NCBI RefSeq assembly: GCF_001598495.1
Contig: NZ_BCZB01000001.1
Span: forward strand, 124,001 to 188,000
Direction of reading: 5' to 3'
From: Neokomagataea thailandica NBRC 106555
GTDB lineage: Bacteria; Pseudomonadota; Alphaproteobacteria; Acetobacterales; Acetobacteraceae
DNA: 64,000 bases
Under the pieces are notes generated by a model. That model saw only the letters and a program-made list of their open reading frames with translations, had not been told where the DNA came from and ran no database searches. Positions 25,527 to 34,767 of the stretch are shown here, piece after piece. A program made the translations under genes and the position numbers. Positions within the stretch are counted from its first letter, which is position 1; each line of letters begins with the position of its first letter.

Positions 25527-27005
25527 ATGCCTCCTTTCACTCAGCGTTCAGCAATTGTTGACCTCGGTTCGAACTCGGTGCGTCTTGTTGTTTTTGAGGG
25601 CGTGGTGCGTAATCCGCTCCCCATTTTTAACGAGAAAGTGACGCTTAAGCTTGGTCGCGGACTGGACGCGAGTGGCCGCCTCAATGAAGAGGGCGTCGCT
25701 CTTGCGATGGACGTTCTTGGACGGTTCCATACTGTGGCGCGGGCCATGGGTGCGGAGCCGTTTGAGGTTGTCGCAACGGCGGCTGTGCGTGATGCGAGCA
25801 ATGGTCCGGACTTTGTTTCGGCCATTCGTGCGCGTATGCCGGGTGTGACCATTCGGGTTCTCGAAGGCACTGAGGAGGCAGATTATGCTGCCCGTGGTGT
25901 GCTGTGTTCGCTACCAACGGCCAATGGCTTGGTAGCGGATATTGGCGGTGGTTCTTTGGAACTCATCCACGTGGCAGATAGTCAGTATCATGAAGCGGTG
26001 ACGACAAAGCTCGGCGTTATTCGGTTGCAGGACCGGGCGCAGGGTAGTGTGGAGCGTGCGCGTGAAATTGCGGAGGAAATGCTCGCGGAAGTGAATTGGT
26101 TGCCCGGGATGGCGGGACGACCTCTTTATCTCGTTGGTGGGGCTTTCCGTGCTTTGGCGCGCTTGCAGATTGCACGCACGCGTTATCCCTTGAGTCTTGT
26201 GCATCTCTTTACCATGTCTGAGGGTGAATGCCGGGAGATGGTGGATTGGGTTGTGGGTGCCCCTCGGCGTACGCTCGAAAAATTGCCGAATACACCGCGC
26301 AAACGTTTGGCAGATGCACCCTTTGCGGCGACGGTGTTGCGAAGCTTGATGGAGCGTGTACGGCCCTCTAAGGTGGTCTTCAGCATCGATGGCCTGCGTG
26401 AAGGCTGGTACATGAAACATGTGGCGTCATCTGTTGTGGGTGATGACCCGATGACGGCTCTGGTAGACGAAATGGCGGGGCGGTTGGCGCGTAACCCGGC
26501 TTTGTCTCAGGAATTAGTGGGGTGGACGGCTCCGCTCTTCCCCGGGGAGACGCCGGCGCAGAAACGTTTGCGGACTTTGGCGTGTGCGCTGTCTGATATT
26601 GGATCGTATGACCATCCAGAGTATCGCGCTGAGCAGACCTATCAGCGTGTGATGCATTGTTATGGTGTTGGTTTTGAGCATAGCGCACGGGCTTTTATCG
26701 GGCTTACGCTGGCGGTACGTTATGAAGCCGCGACCGATTCAGCGCTTATTGAACCGTCTCGTTATTTGCTCTCCCGGACGGAAATAGAACGTGCGACCCG
26801 TTTAGGGCAGGTGCTGCGTTTGGCATATGCGCTCTGTGCAGGCACGAGCGCTTTGCTTGAAGAGTGCCGTATCTTGGTGGAAGAAGAGACACTTGTGTTG
26901 ATTCTCGGTGCGCGCTCTGTGCGGGCTGCGGGTAGTAATGTGCGGCGTCGTTTAGAGCGCTTGGCTCATATTATGGGTCTGAAGGCGGAAATGCGGGAAG
27001 AGTAA
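25527..27005 (+). CDS. ppx: exopolyphosphatase / guanosine pentaphosphatase family
   Basis: 492 aa. The actin-like phosphatase core is recognised by IVDLGSNSVRLVVFEG, VVATAAVRDASNGPDFV, RVLEGTEEADYAARG and the second phosphate loop LVADIGGGSLELIHV. A C-terminal all-helical, HD-like domain (CALSDIGSYDHPEYR) follows, as in Ppx/GppA. It cleaves terminal phosphates from polyphosphate, and some members also hydrolyse pppGpp. It is the second gene of the ppk-ppx pair; ATG 25527 has only a weak ribosome-binding site, consistent with coupled translation. Confidence 0.94.
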   Translation: MPPFTQRSAIVDLGSNSVRLVVFEGVVRNPLPIFNEKVTLKLGRGLDASGRLNEEGVALAMDVLGRFHTVARAMGAEPFEVVATAAVRDASNGPDFVSAIRARMPGVTIRVLEGTEEADYAARGVLCSLPTANGLVADIGGGSLELIHVADSQYHEAVTTKLGVIRLQDRAQGSVERAREIAEEMLAEVNWLPGMAGRPLYLVGGAFRALARLQIARTRYPLSLVHLFTMSEGECREMVDWVVGAPRRTLEKLPNTPRKRLADAPFAATVLRSLMERVRPSKVVFSIDGLREGWYMKHVASSVVGDDPMTALVDEMAGRLARNPALSQELVGWTAPLFPGETPAQKRLRTLACALSDIGSYDHPEYRAEQTYQRVMHCYGVGFEHSARAFIGLTLAVRYEAATDSALIEPSRYLLSRTEIERATRLGQVLRLAYALCAGTSALLEECRILVEEETLVLILGARSVRAAGSNVRRRLERLAHIMGLKAEMREE

Positions 27006-27015
27006 TATGTGCTGG

Positions 27016-27047
27016 CCCTCATGCCATAGTGATGAATGGTATGAGGG
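27016..27047. terminator. hairpin between convergent ppx and cyclophilin genes
   Basis: CCCTCATGCCAT (27016-27027) pairs with ATGGTATGAGGG (27036-27047), 12 bp with one G-U. It fills the 51-base gap between the two convergent stops but has no T-tract on either strand. Confidence 0.6.
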
Positions 27048-27056
27048 GGTGCCCGC

Positions 27057-27938
27057 TTAGCGTGTGGGCATTTCTCGTGATGGGATGGGGACGTTGCATA
27101 ACGTGACCCCATGTGCGGCATGCACAAAAAATGCGTCGGTTCGTGCTGCCCGTGCGGTGATATAGTCGTTAAAACTAGGGCTATCCGTGCGCATGACTTG
27201 CATAGATGGGCGTCGTTCTGCTGGTAAGTCTGAGACGAGCGTTACGCTTTTGAGCCGTACGTTTTGGTGTGGATTGGTATAAAACCCTAATGGCCCTGTG
27301 CCGCGTGGTAGGGCATTGAGGTATTCCATACCGGTGAGGACGCGCCCTATCACGGCGAGGTTCCGGTCAAGCTGCCGTGGTGCTTCACCGTTGACGACGT
27401 AAAGTTCCTTGCCGTTGCCCGTATCAGGTGGCATGCCGCGTGCCACGCCGATGGTTCCGTAGCATTGTGCGGGCCAAATGTTCGTGCCGTCGGTTCCGAC
27501 GGCCCATTCATGGGCAAAACCTGCTTGTGGAGCATAGGCGTCTGGCATGTTCAGTGCTTTAAAAGAAAGACCTGCGAGGGGGCGTTCATATTCGGCAGGT
27601 GGGTGCTCTATAAATGGCTTGGGTGATGGTGTTTGTTCATGGCGCACACGCCATTGCACGACGTAATTTTCTTGTGTGCGTATAATCGCTCCTGAATCCC
27701 ATGCGTGAGCGCGTGTAAGGTGGATAACATTGGCGACATGTATGGGGGCAAAATCAGGTGCAAGGGCGATGATGATGTGTTGTCCGTTACTCATCGTCAT
27801 CAGGAGGAGCTGCTCAGGTGGGATTGTCCGCCATGCACTGTCGGGTGCATGAGAGATGATGTCCGCAGGGCTAGCGGCAACGGCATGGGCGGTGACGCTG
27901 GATAATAAGAAGGCTGTAAAAAGAGAGAGCAAGCGCAT
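27057..27938 (-). CDS. exported cyclophilin-type peptidyl-prolyl isomerase
   Basis: 293 aa. A signal peptide is clear (MRLLSLFTAFLLSSVTAHAVAA, cleavage likely after Ala at about 20-22). The cyclophilin fold is divergent: IIIALAPDFAPIHVANVIHLTRAHAWDSGAIIRTQENYVVQW, then YGTIGVARGMPPDTGNGKELYVVNG and NLAVIGRVLTGMEYLNALPRG. The central ENYVVQW and GVARG stretches replace the usual FMIQGGD and SMAN, so catalytic efficiency is open. It should act in the periplasm on protein folding. ATG 27938. It is a single gene converging on ppx. Confidence 0.85.
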   Translation of the reverse strand: MRLLSLFTAFLLSSVTAHAVAASPADIISHAPDSAWRTIPPEQLLLMTMSNGQHIIIALAPDFAPIHVANVIHLTRAHAWDSGAIIRTQENYVVQWRVRHEQTPSPKPFIEHPPAEYERPLAGLSFKALNMPDAYAPQAGFAHEWAVGTDGTNIWPAQCYGTIGVARGMPPDTGNGKELYVVNGEAPRQLDRNLAVIGRVLTGMEYLNALPRGTGPLGFYTNPHQNVRLKSVTLVSDLPAERRPSMQVMRTDSPSFNDYITARAARTDAFFVHAAHGVTLCNVPIPSREMPTR

Positions 27939-28038
27939 GTTCAGAAGGGTGCATCATTTTGCTCTCTGCGGATAGAGAATTTTGTTTTGTATAGGGTACA
28001 AATTGTATTCTTGTGTTGCGCATCTGGAAAATAAGGTT

Positions 28039-28072
28039 GCGCCGCAAGACGGGAGTGGTGAAGTTGCGGCGC
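28039..28072 (-). terminator. terminator after the exported NADP-binding protein gene
   Basis: On the minus strand GCGCCGCAA (28064-28072) pairs perfectly with TTGCGGCGC (28039-28047) around a 16-base loop, followed by CCTTATTTTCC. It lies 15 bases past the stop at 28088. Confidence 0.65.
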
Positions 28073-28087
28073 TTTGCGTGAGGCTTA

Positions 28088-28819
28088 TTATTGCAGGCCG
28101 AGAGCGCGTTTTAATCCCGTAGCATCGTCTTTCACTTCAAAGCCGGGGTGCCCAGATTGGAAGAGTGTAGCAGTGGCAAGACCGCCGGTGATGACGGGGT
28201 CAAAGCCCATTTGTGTAGCGAGGTTCTGGACTGTGCTGACAGCCGCCGCGTTGTCTCCCGCGATGGGTACGGCGAGGCGTGGGGCGGGCCGGGCGGCTTC
28301 GGAGCGTAAAACGGCCATATCAATGGAATTAAAGGCGCGTATTAAGGACGCACCGGGAAAATAGCTTTGGCTTAGCAGGCCAATACCTTGTGCATTGGCT
28401 TTTTGAGCAAGGCTGCCATCGCGGAACCAATAGGCATTTGTTGCATCAATAAGTGTTTTTCCGCGCAAGAGGGGGGCGAGTGCCTGTCCGACCGAGGGTA
28501 TTGCTTTATAGGGTACAGCGAGGATGACGACATCACCAAAGCGAGCGGCCTCGGTGGGGGTTCCGGCTGAGGCAAGTGTGCCAAGTTCTGCTGCGGTGGA
28601 CTGTGCCTCTTGGAAATTACGCGCTGAGAACATAACGGGGTGTCCCGCTTTCAGCAGAAGGCCACCAAGGGTTTGCGCGACTTCACCAGCACCAATAATG
28701 CCAATTTTCAGGGTGTTTGATGCGCCTGCGGCTTTTATGGGAGCGGGTAATGCCGCGCAGGCTGCACCCGTTACGGCGGAGAGGATGGCTGTGTGTAGGA
28801 AGGTACGGCGTTTCAGCAT
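28088..28819 (-). CDS. NADP-binding (F420-oxidoreductase-like) protein with Tat-type signal
   Basis: 243 aa. The N-terminus MLKRRTFLHTAILSAVTGAACA has a twin-arginine pattern (KRRTFL) and a hydrophobic core, pointing to Tat export. Then comes a Rossmann fold, LKIGIIGAGEVAQTLGGLLLKAGHPVMFSAR, with DVVILAVPYKAIPSV and LIDATNAYW, the pattern of the NADPH-dependent F420 reductase/NADP-oxidoreductase coenzyme-binding family (PF03807). The C-terminal half (SLIRAFNSIDMAVL, AVPIAGDNAAAVSTV) also fits. A folded, cofactor-loaded protein exported by Tat would be consistent. Substrate unknown. ATG 28819 is preferred over ATG 28825 because GGGTGA is better spaced. It follows the cupin gene with an overlap-type junction. 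Confidence 0.8.
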   Translation of the reverse strand: MLKRRTFLHTAILSAVTGAACAALPAPIKAAGASNTLKIGIIGAGEVAQTLGGLLLKAGHPVMFSARNFQEAQSTAAELGTLASAGTPTEAARFGDVVILAVPYKAIPSVGQALAPLLRGKTLIDATNAYWFRDGSLAQKANAQGIGLLSQSYFPGASLIRAFNSIDMAVLRSEAARPAPRLAVPIAGDNAAAVSTVQNLATQMGFDPVITGGLATATLFQSGHPGFEVKDDATGLKRALGLQ

Positions 28820-28825
28820 GGTCAT

Positions 28826-29419
28826 TCACCCGTAATGCCAATTATGTGGAACAGGTCCATCTGGCCCGCAAACCGGGTCCGTGGTGGGAAAAGGGAGTGA
28901 GGCGAGGCGCTGCAATTGGGCGCTGCTGGGGGCTTGCCGGACGATGTCAAAGCTTTGGTCCGGTGGGTAAGCACCGACGACTCCGAAGGCGTTATCTGCC
29001 GAGATTTTCATATGGCCGGTACCTGCAGGTAGGAGAATAATATCTCCAGCATGGACATCGACTTTTCGGGCGGAAGGGCCGCCGATCATGAGTTGCGCGG
29101 AGCCGCCATAGATGCCCAAAACCTCATGCCCCTCTGTGTGGTAGTGATGGAACGGATAAACCCCATTGCGCCATTGCGGTGGCCAGCCATTGGTTTGGAA
29201 GAGGTTTTCAAACGTGCTGGCGGGGTCTTCTGCTGTGGTGCTGAGGGCATTGCGGTAGAGAATGACGGGTAGTTTTTGGTTATTTGGGACCCAGCCATTG
29301 GTGGTTAAGAGGAAGCTTTCGGTGCTGACAGGCGTGCCTTTGGCGATGGCGCGTACCACATGCCCATTGAGGGAGAGGCCAAGCCCAGCAAGTATGGCGT
29401 TAAAGAGGCGTCTATGCAT
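28826..29419 (-). CDS. exported cupin-domain protein
   Basis: 197 aa from ATG 29419 (AAGGAGA upstream; a longer frame from 29491 is rejected). The N-terminus MHRRLFNAILAGLGLSLNGH again shows RR and a hydrophobic core, a possible Tat signal. The cupin core includes YPFHHYHTEGHEVLGIYGGSAQL (metal-binding His and Glu) and DVHAGDIILLPAGTGH (second motif), matching the YjlB-like cupins. Its stop is followed by the start of the NADP-binding gene within a few bases, so the two are co-transcribed. Metal and substrate are not known. Confidence 0.8.
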   Translation of the reverse strand: MHRRLFNAILAGLGLSLNGHVVRAIAKGTPVSTESFLLTTNGWVPNNQKLPVILYRNALSTTAEDPASTFENLFQTNGWPPQWRNGVYPFHHYHTEGHEVLGIYGGSAQLMIGGPSARKVDVHAGDIILLPAGTGHMKISADNAFGVVGAYPPDQSFDIVRQAPSSAQLQRLASLPFPTTDPVCGPDGPVPHNWHYG

Positions 29420-29595
29420 GCCATTCTCCTTGTTGGGCGGCGCTCTCATGTGAGAGGCGTGCAGATGAAGCTTAAGGCGAGGGAGTTGCACCCTCTCATG
29501 AGAGCCATGCGGCCTCTATTAAAAAAAAAGGTAAGAATTTCGGGGCAGCGTGGGTTTGGCTTGCTGAAAGGTCTGGAGCCGATATACACACGGGC

Positions 29596-30318
29596 ATGTC
29601 TGAGAGTGCTGCACCATGCTTGGCCCGGAATGGGGGCTTTTGGCCGGAATTTGTAAGGGGGATGCGTGCCTCCATTCCGGTGATGATTGGGTTTATTCCT
29701 TTTGGTCTTTTGTTGGGGCGGCAAGCGGTCCAGCAGGGAGTTGGCGTGTTCAGCGTGCCGTTGATGACGGGGCTGAATTATGGTGGCGGCTCTGAATTTG
29801 CGGCAGTTCATTTATGGGCGATTCCGTTACCCGTTGCGTTGATTATTGGTGTGACGTTGCTGATTAATTGCCGGCATGTGTTGATGGGGGCGGCGTTAGC
29901 GCCGTGGTTGAGAGAGGTGCCCCGGCGTAAGGCGCTGCTGTGGCTGTTTTTGATGTGTGATGAGACATGGGCCTTATCGCTATCTGATGCGCAAAAGCGC
30001 CAAAAATTTAGTGTTGGATATTATTTTGGTGTGGGTTGGTGCCTGTATGGCACATGGGTTGGTAGTACGTTTTTTGGGGCATATCTGGGGGCAAAAATTG
30101 GGGATTTGACGCGCTACGGGTTTGATATGGCATTCCCTGCGGTCTTTCTCGTGATTTTGCGCGGCATGTGGAAAGACCACCGCATGTCTTTGCCGTGGGT
30201 TGTAAGTCTTTTGGTCGGGGTGCTGGTGTATCGGTTGTATCCGGGGGCATGGTGCGTGCCGGTGGGTACAGTGGCAGGTGCTGTAACGGCAGCATGTGTT
30301 GTGCGGAGGGTCGGGTGA
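29596..30318 (+). CDS. azlC: AzlC family branched-chain amino acid exporter subunit
   Basis: 240 aa. Typical AzlC: FVRGMRASIPVMIGFIPFGLLLG at the N-terminus, a central LIINCRHVLMGAALAPWL-type segment, DETWALS and a C-terminal pair of helices. Five to six membrane segments. With AzlD it exports branched-chain amino acids or analogues from the cytoplasm. ATG 29596. The stop TGA (30316-30318) overlaps the azlD start. Confidence 0.9.
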   Translation: MSESAAPCLARNGGFWPEFVRGMRASIPVMIGFIPFGLLLGRQAVQQGVGVFSVPLMTGLNYGGGSEFAAVHLWAIPLPVALIIGVTLLINCRHVLMGAALAPWLREVPRRKALLWLFLMCDETWALSLSDAQKRQKFSVGYYFGVGWCLYGTWVGSTFFGAYLGAKIGDLTRYGFDMAFPAVFLVILRGMWKDHRMSLPWVVSLLVGVLVYRLYPGAWCVPVGTVAGAVTAACVVRRVG

Positions 30319-30617
30319 TGCATTGGGACTCGACTCTGACCATCTTAGGGATGGGTATAACGACTTATATGACGCGTATTGGTGGCTATCTCCTCTTGGG
30401 GGGAAGGACGTTATCTCCGCGCGCAACGGCAATGATGGATATTATTCCGGGTTGTGTGTTGATTTCTGTTTTGGCGCCGAGCTTTGCATCTGGGCGACCA
30501 ACGGATTTGGCGGGGCTTGCTATTACGGTTTTTGCGGCAACGCGTTTGGCGCTTTTGCCGACAATGGCCATTGGTATTGTGAGTACGGGTGTATTGCGGG
30601 CGGTCTTTTCATCTTAG
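30318..30617 (+). CDS. azlD: AzlD family small subunit
   Basis: 99 aa. Small hydrophobic partner of AzlC: STLTILGMGITTYMTRIGGYLL, then RATAMMDIIPGCVLISVLAPSF and a C-terminal helix near FAATRLALLPTMAIGI. Three or four membrane helices. ATG 30318 is in the azlC stop (TGATG, one-base overlap), so it is coupled. A longer frame starting inside azlC is a shadow. Confidence 0.88.
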   Translation: MHWDSTLTILGMGITTYMTRIGGYLLLGGRTLSPRATAMMDIIPGCVLISVLAPSFASGRPTDLAGLAITVFAATRLALLPTMAIGIVSTGVLRAVFSS

Positions 30618-30703
30618 AAGAAGGTGTGGTTCGGTGGTTGCCTCTTTGTGAACATGACATTGTGCGAAACTACCCTCATGAGCTGATTGAGTGAGGGGGA
30701 TGT

Positions 30704-31801
30704 ATGCAGAAGAGAGCAGGGCCGTTGCGCGTGGCGCTTATTGGCTATGGATATGTTGGGCAGACTTTTCATGGGCCGTTGATTGCGGCGGAGAAAGGAC
30801 TGGTTCTTCAACGTGTTGCCTCGCGTAAAGAAGATGTGGTGCAAACGCATTTCCCACATGTGATGGTGGATGCAGACCCTTGGCTCTGTCTTGCTGCGGA
30901 TGATGTGGATGTTGTGGTGATCGCCTCGCCTAATGACACACACGCGCCTTTGGCTTTAGCGGCGCTGAAAGCGGGTAAGCATGTTGTAGTGGATAAACCG
31001 TTCACGCTGAATGTGGAGACGGCGCGTGAGGTGGTTGCGCAGGCGCAGCATAGCGAGCGTGTGTTGTCGGTCTTTCATAATCGGCGTTGGGATAGTGATT
31101 TTCTGAGCATTAAGGGGTTGGTTGAGGCGGGTGCGATAGGAGAGGTGGTGCATTTTGAATCGCACTTTGACCGGTTTCGTCCGCATGTGCGTGACCGTTG
31201 GAGAGAAGGCGCCGGCCCGGGGAGTGGGGTGTGGTTTGACCTTGGGCCGCATCTGATCGATCAGGCGCTTATGTTATTTGGTATGCCTGAGCGGGTGAGT
31301 GCGTCTTTGGGGACATTACGCCCCAGGGCTTTAGCGGCGGATTGGGCACATGTGGTGCTGGAATATGCACGGAGGCGTGTGGTGTTACAGGCAAGTATGC
31401 TTGTGGCGGGTGGTTCATCGCGTTTCACGGTGCATGGTATGCGTGGGAGTGTGGTGAAGCAGCGTGCCGATCAGCAAGAGGCGCAGCTTTTAGCAGGGAT
31501 GTCACCCGGTGCAGATGGGTGGGGCCATGATGATGAAGCTCTGTCTCTCTATGATGGTGAAGGGCATATGACGCAGCATGTGGCACAGGCGGGTGACCAG
31601 CGAAAATTTTATGAGGGTTTTGTCGCGGCTGTTCATGGTGATGCGCCCAATCCCGTGCCGCCGTTGCAGGCGGTGGGGGTGATGGCGGTTCTGGAGGCGG
31701 CTTTGGTCGCGGCGAGGACGGGGCATAGTATCGCGCCGGATGTAACGCCGGATGAGCGCGGGGCGTGGGTTTCAGGTGAGCGCTATCGTGTGGGCGGATG
31801 A
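30704..31801 (+). CDS. Gfo/Idh/MocA family oxidoreductase
   Basis: 365 aa. The N-terminal Rossmann domain has RVALIGYGYVGQTFHGPLIA and VVIASPNDTHAPLALAALKAGKHVVVDKPFTL, with the EKP-type lysine motif seen here as VDKPF. The C-terminal domain has the family segments FHNRRWDSDFLSIKGLVEAG, FESHFDRFRP and DLGPHLIDQALMLFG. The pattern is closest to E. coli YdgJ, an NAD(P)-dependent sugar or cyclitol dehydrogenase; the substrate cannot be read here. ATG 30704, with GAGGGGG about seven bases before it in a small hairpin that might mask it. It sits alone, 86 bases after azlD. Confidence 0.9.
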   Translation: MQKRAGPLRVALIGYGYVGQTFHGPLIAAEKGLVLQRVASRKEDVVQTHFPHVMVDADPWLCLAADDVDVVVIASPNDTHAPLALAALKAGKHVVVDKPFTLNVETAREVVAQAQHSERVLSVFHNRRWDSDFLSIKGLVEAGAIGEVVHFESHFDRFRPHVRDRWREGAGPGSGVWFDLGPHLIDQALMLFGMPERVSASLGTLRPRALAADWAHVVLEYARRRVVLQASMLVAGGSSRFTVHGMRGSVVKQRADQQEAQLLAGMSPGADGWGHDDEALSLYDGEGHMTQHVAQAGDQRKFYEGFVAAVHGDAPNPVPPLQAVGVMAVLEAALVAARTGHSIAPDVTPDERGAWVSGERYRVGG

Positions 31802-32008
31802 TGGCTGTGGTTGAACGATGAGAGGTTTCGCTCTTTCAGCAGCATATTACGTTGTGTGCTGAACGCGTCCGGGGGGGGTACTTTCTTTGTGGGCCAGTTT
31901 CCCTCTGCTAGCCCCATGTTCAGGGCTGAGTATCAGGGGGACGCGTTGCAGGCGTAGGATACGTTTCTGCTCTTTTTGTGGCGCCTGAGGTAGAGAGCGA
32001 GGGTACTG
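31802..32008. other. intergenic region, convergent
   Basis: 207 bases between the convergent oxidoreductase and DUF4175 genes. The only structure seen is a hairpin, TTCAGCA (31835-31841) with TGCTGAA (31857-31863); no T-tract follows. No gene is supported. Confidence 0.4.
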
Positions 32009-34759
32009 TCAGAAAGATTTTAAGAGGCGTTGTAGGTAATCGAGCTCGCTTTGTGGGCGGGTGCGGTCAGCAGCGCGGCGGCGCAATTCACGTTCTATCT
32101 CTCTCGCCCGGTCACGGGTGTTTTGGTCTGGGATATGGGCATCACTATCTTGGCCGTTATGGCCTTCGCCCATATCGCGGCCTAGAGGATCTTGGTTTTT
32201 GTCAGCAGAAGATCCTCCTTTGGAACCGTTGGAGGTCGCGTTATTGTCAGAGTCGTCATCATCATCGCTGTCGTCGTCTGAGGGGGGATTTTGATCGCCT
32301 TTTTGAGATTGGGACGTGCCGTGATGTGGAGAGGGTGTTTGGCGTGCAGGGGGAATGAAGCTGAGGCTGCCCTGACCTTGGCCAGAGGATGATTTTTGGT
32401 TTTTCTGCATGGTTTGGTTGGCTTGGTTGAGGTCATCCAGCACTTTTTGTTCCGCCGCAGCCGCTTCAGGGTCATGGCGCTCAGCGAGAGCATGGCGTGC
32501 CGCGATCATGTCCGTTTTCGCGGTGTCGAAGGCCTCCACTTTTTTGCCAGTATTGGCTTGGGTGCGCTGCCCAAGGACGATGTCGAGTTGGGTTAGGGCG
32601 CGTTGAAGGGCGTGGTCGTCTCGGCGTTGTGGGGCTTGCTCCCGCACGGTCGTATCGTCCAACGGTGCCTGTGGTGGGGGCTGGGTTGGGGCATTGGTTG
32701 GACCATTGTTTACAGGGGGCTGCATGCCCAATTGCTTCAGCAAATCATTGGTCGACATTTGACTGACGTCAGGCTGGGCTTCATCGTCCATCGGTTGTGC
32801 TGCTTTGCGCGCTGCTGAGAGGCGCAGTTGAGCATGGTCCAGAAGTTCCGTTTCTCGGCGGATGAGATCACGCAAGGCTGAGCGTTCCATGCGGGCTTCT
32901 TCTTGGGCTTGCATGGTGTGTGCAAGGGCCTGCATGTCTTGCGGGCCAGCTTGGCGCATATGCTCCGCCATATCTTCCATGTCTTGCAACGTTTGCAGTG
33001 CGCTTTCAGTCTGACCTTGCATGGCTTGGGAGCGGAGCTTCTCCATAGGTGTGGAGAATGGGTCGTGATCACTGGCGCCTGCGCTCGGCATGACAATGCC
33101 GCTTTGGGCGGCGCGCTGAAAGAGAAGCGCCATACGGTGAGCGAGTGCTTGTTTGAGCGTTTCGGTCAGGTCGTGGAGTTTTTGTTGTTCGGTCAGGTGG
33201 GTGCTGCTGTCCTGCCCGGCCATATCTTCTATGTGCTGCCGGACGGCCTTTTCTGCCGCGCGGACCGCAGCAGAAGCATCGGCCGTGGCGGGGTCGGTGG
33301 TTTTGCGGTCTTCAAGATAAAGTGCGAAATCCCATAAGGCATCCGTGACAGGGATCAGGCGTGTAGGCTCTGAAGCTGGCTCGGTTGGTAAGCGACTGGC
33401 GAGGAGTGTCAGTGTACTGAGGAGGGGGCGGTCCTTGGTGGCTTCGGTTAACAAAAGTAGTTCTTGTGTGGCATCTTGTGGTGTTTCTTGAGCCAGTAGA
33501 AGCCGGGCGCGGAGTGCTATGATGGCGCGGGCAAGCGGGTCTGTAAAATGGCGTGCGCCAAGGCGGAAATGTACTGTTTTGCTCTGACCATATTGGCCAG
33601 AAACGCTGCGCGCATGCAGTGTTCCGGTGACATCCGTTCCGGCGAGTGGGTCATCGGAGAGATCGGGGTGTGCAATGCCGTGAGCGGAGGTTGGATGGCG
33701 GTTCAGGGGAATATGGACGTGGCGGAGTGGGCTGTGCTTATCGGGGGCACTGATCTCCGCTTCGAGTGACTCCACGCCGTAAGGCTGTTCGACGCTCCAA
33801 GGCAGTGCTGTGCGCCATGATGGCGTCTCAGATGAGGGATCATTGAAAGGTCCGGGCTTGCCGTTCCATTGCACTTGTGGGGCGGGGTTAGGGGCAATGA
33901 TAATGGGCCATGCGCTGATGGTACGGCCTCTGACGGTCAGGCGCACGGTATGTGTGATGGTAAGAGAGGTTTGTATGCGCCAGCTATGGGCATCCAGCTT
34001 TTGTAGGCTGATGAGTGGGGCACCATGCAGGTGGGGTGTGCCGCGTGCATCGCTGACAACAGCCGTCAGCATTGAGCCATCGGCCAATGGGGTTGGTGGG
34101 GCTTGATTGGTCTTAAGGAAGAGCGGCGCCCCGGGTGCATAAGAGGGTGGATCAATCCACGCTTGGAGCATTGGGAGTGGGGCGTCTTGATCGTCCTGTC
34201 CGGGTATGAGGCCAGCCCATAGGCGTGATGGTGTGTGTGTGCCGGAGAAGAAGATGCCGATCAGCAGAAAGGCGGAGAGGCTGAGCGTGCACCAGAGTGT
34301 TTGGCGGTGGACCTGCGGCAGGGGGAAGCCTGAGCGTAGTGGCCCGATGCTTTCGATGGTGCGCTGGATGTGTTGCGCCCAGAGAGTGTTCTCTTCTGCT
34401 GAGTGAGAAGTCGTGGCGGGTTGGTCTTGCAGTGTGAGAAGGGGTTGGTGTGGGAGAGAGGAGGCTGTTTCAATGCGGCGATCAATCTCTTCTTTTGTCG
34501 CCGGAGGAATGTGACGTAGGCTACGCCATGCTAGCCAGAATGCTGTGCCAAGCACGATCAGCTCTAAGGTTGTATGCAGCGCGTCTGGGAGAGATTGTGG
34601 GATGCGCAATAAGCACGCAAGCGCGTAAGCGCATAGTAGCCCTACAGGGTAGATCAGATGCTCGAACGCGCGCTCAACCCAGAGTACGCGCGCAGTGCGG
34701 CGGCGTATGCGGTGAAGGTGATGCAAGGGCAGTATTCTGGAGGGCGTGCGTTTGGGCAT
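32009..34759 (-). CDS. DUF4175/TIGR02302 membrane protein
   Basis: About 916 aa. It has two membrane helices in the first 90 residues (IYPVGLLCAYALACLL, TLELIVLGTAFWLAW), a third around residue 160 (TLSLSAFLLIGIFF), a large mainly soluble middle with LQAWIDPPSYAPGAPLFL, and a long coiled-coil and low-complexity C-terminus rich in Gln, Asp and Ser (DDDSDDDDDSDNN). The arrangement and location next to lysA match the TIGR02302 family of Alphaproteobacteria, which has no assigned function; a cell-envelope role is a guess. ATG 34759 is 8 bases after the lysA stop, so it is in an operon with lysA. The asp-rich stretch and Gln repeats may make homology search noisy. Confidence 0.85.
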   Translation of the reverse strand: MPKRTPSRILPLHHLHRIRRRTARVLWVERAFEHLIYPVGLLCAYALACLLRIPQSLPDALHTTLELIVLGTAFWLAWRSLRHIPPATKEEIDRRIETASSLPHQPLLTLQDQPATTSHSAEENTLWAQHIQRTIESIGPLRSGFPLPQVHRQTLWCTLSLSAFLLIGIFFSGTHTPSRLWAGLIPGQDDQDAPLPMLQAWIDPPSYAPGAPLFLKTNQAPPTPLADGSMLTAVVSDARGTPHLHGAPLISLQKLDAHSWRIQTSLTITHTVRLTVRGRTISAWPIIIAPNPAPQVQWNGKPGPFNDPSSETPSWRTALPWSVEQPYGVESLEAEISAPDKHSPLRHVHIPLNRHPTSAHGIAHPDLSDDPLAGTDVTGTLHARSVSGQYGQSKTVHFRLGARHFTDPLARAIIALRARLLLAQETPQDATQELLLLTEATKDRPLLSTLTLLASRLPTEPASEPTRLIPVTDALWDFALYLEDRKTTDPATADASAAVRAAEKAVRQHIEDMAGQDSSTHLTEQQKLHDLTETLKQALAHRMALLFQRAAQSGIVMPSAGASDHDPFSTPMEKLRSQAMQGQTESALQTLQDMEDMAEHMRQAGPQDMQALAHTMQAQEEARMERSALRDLIRRETELLDHAQLRLSAARKAAQPMDDEAQPDVSQMSTNDLLKQLGMQPPVNNGPTNAPTQPPPQAPLDDTTVREQAPQRRDDHALQRALTQLDIVLGQRTQANTGKKVEAFDTAKTDMIAARHALAERHDPEAAAAEQKVLDDLNQANQTMQKNQKSSSGQGQGSLSFIPPARQTPSPHHGTSQSQKGDQNPPSDDDSDDDDDSDNNATSNGSKGGSSADKNQDPLGRDMGEGHNGQDSDAHIPDQNTRDRAREIERELRRRAADRTRPQSELDYLQRLLKSF

Positions 34760-34767
34760 AGGGGCGG

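Noticed and set aside
32209-32290. Acidic low-complexity stretch as a frameshift or assembly fault
   Set aside because: The frame is continuous and the DUF4175 family commonly has low-complexity C-terminal regions.
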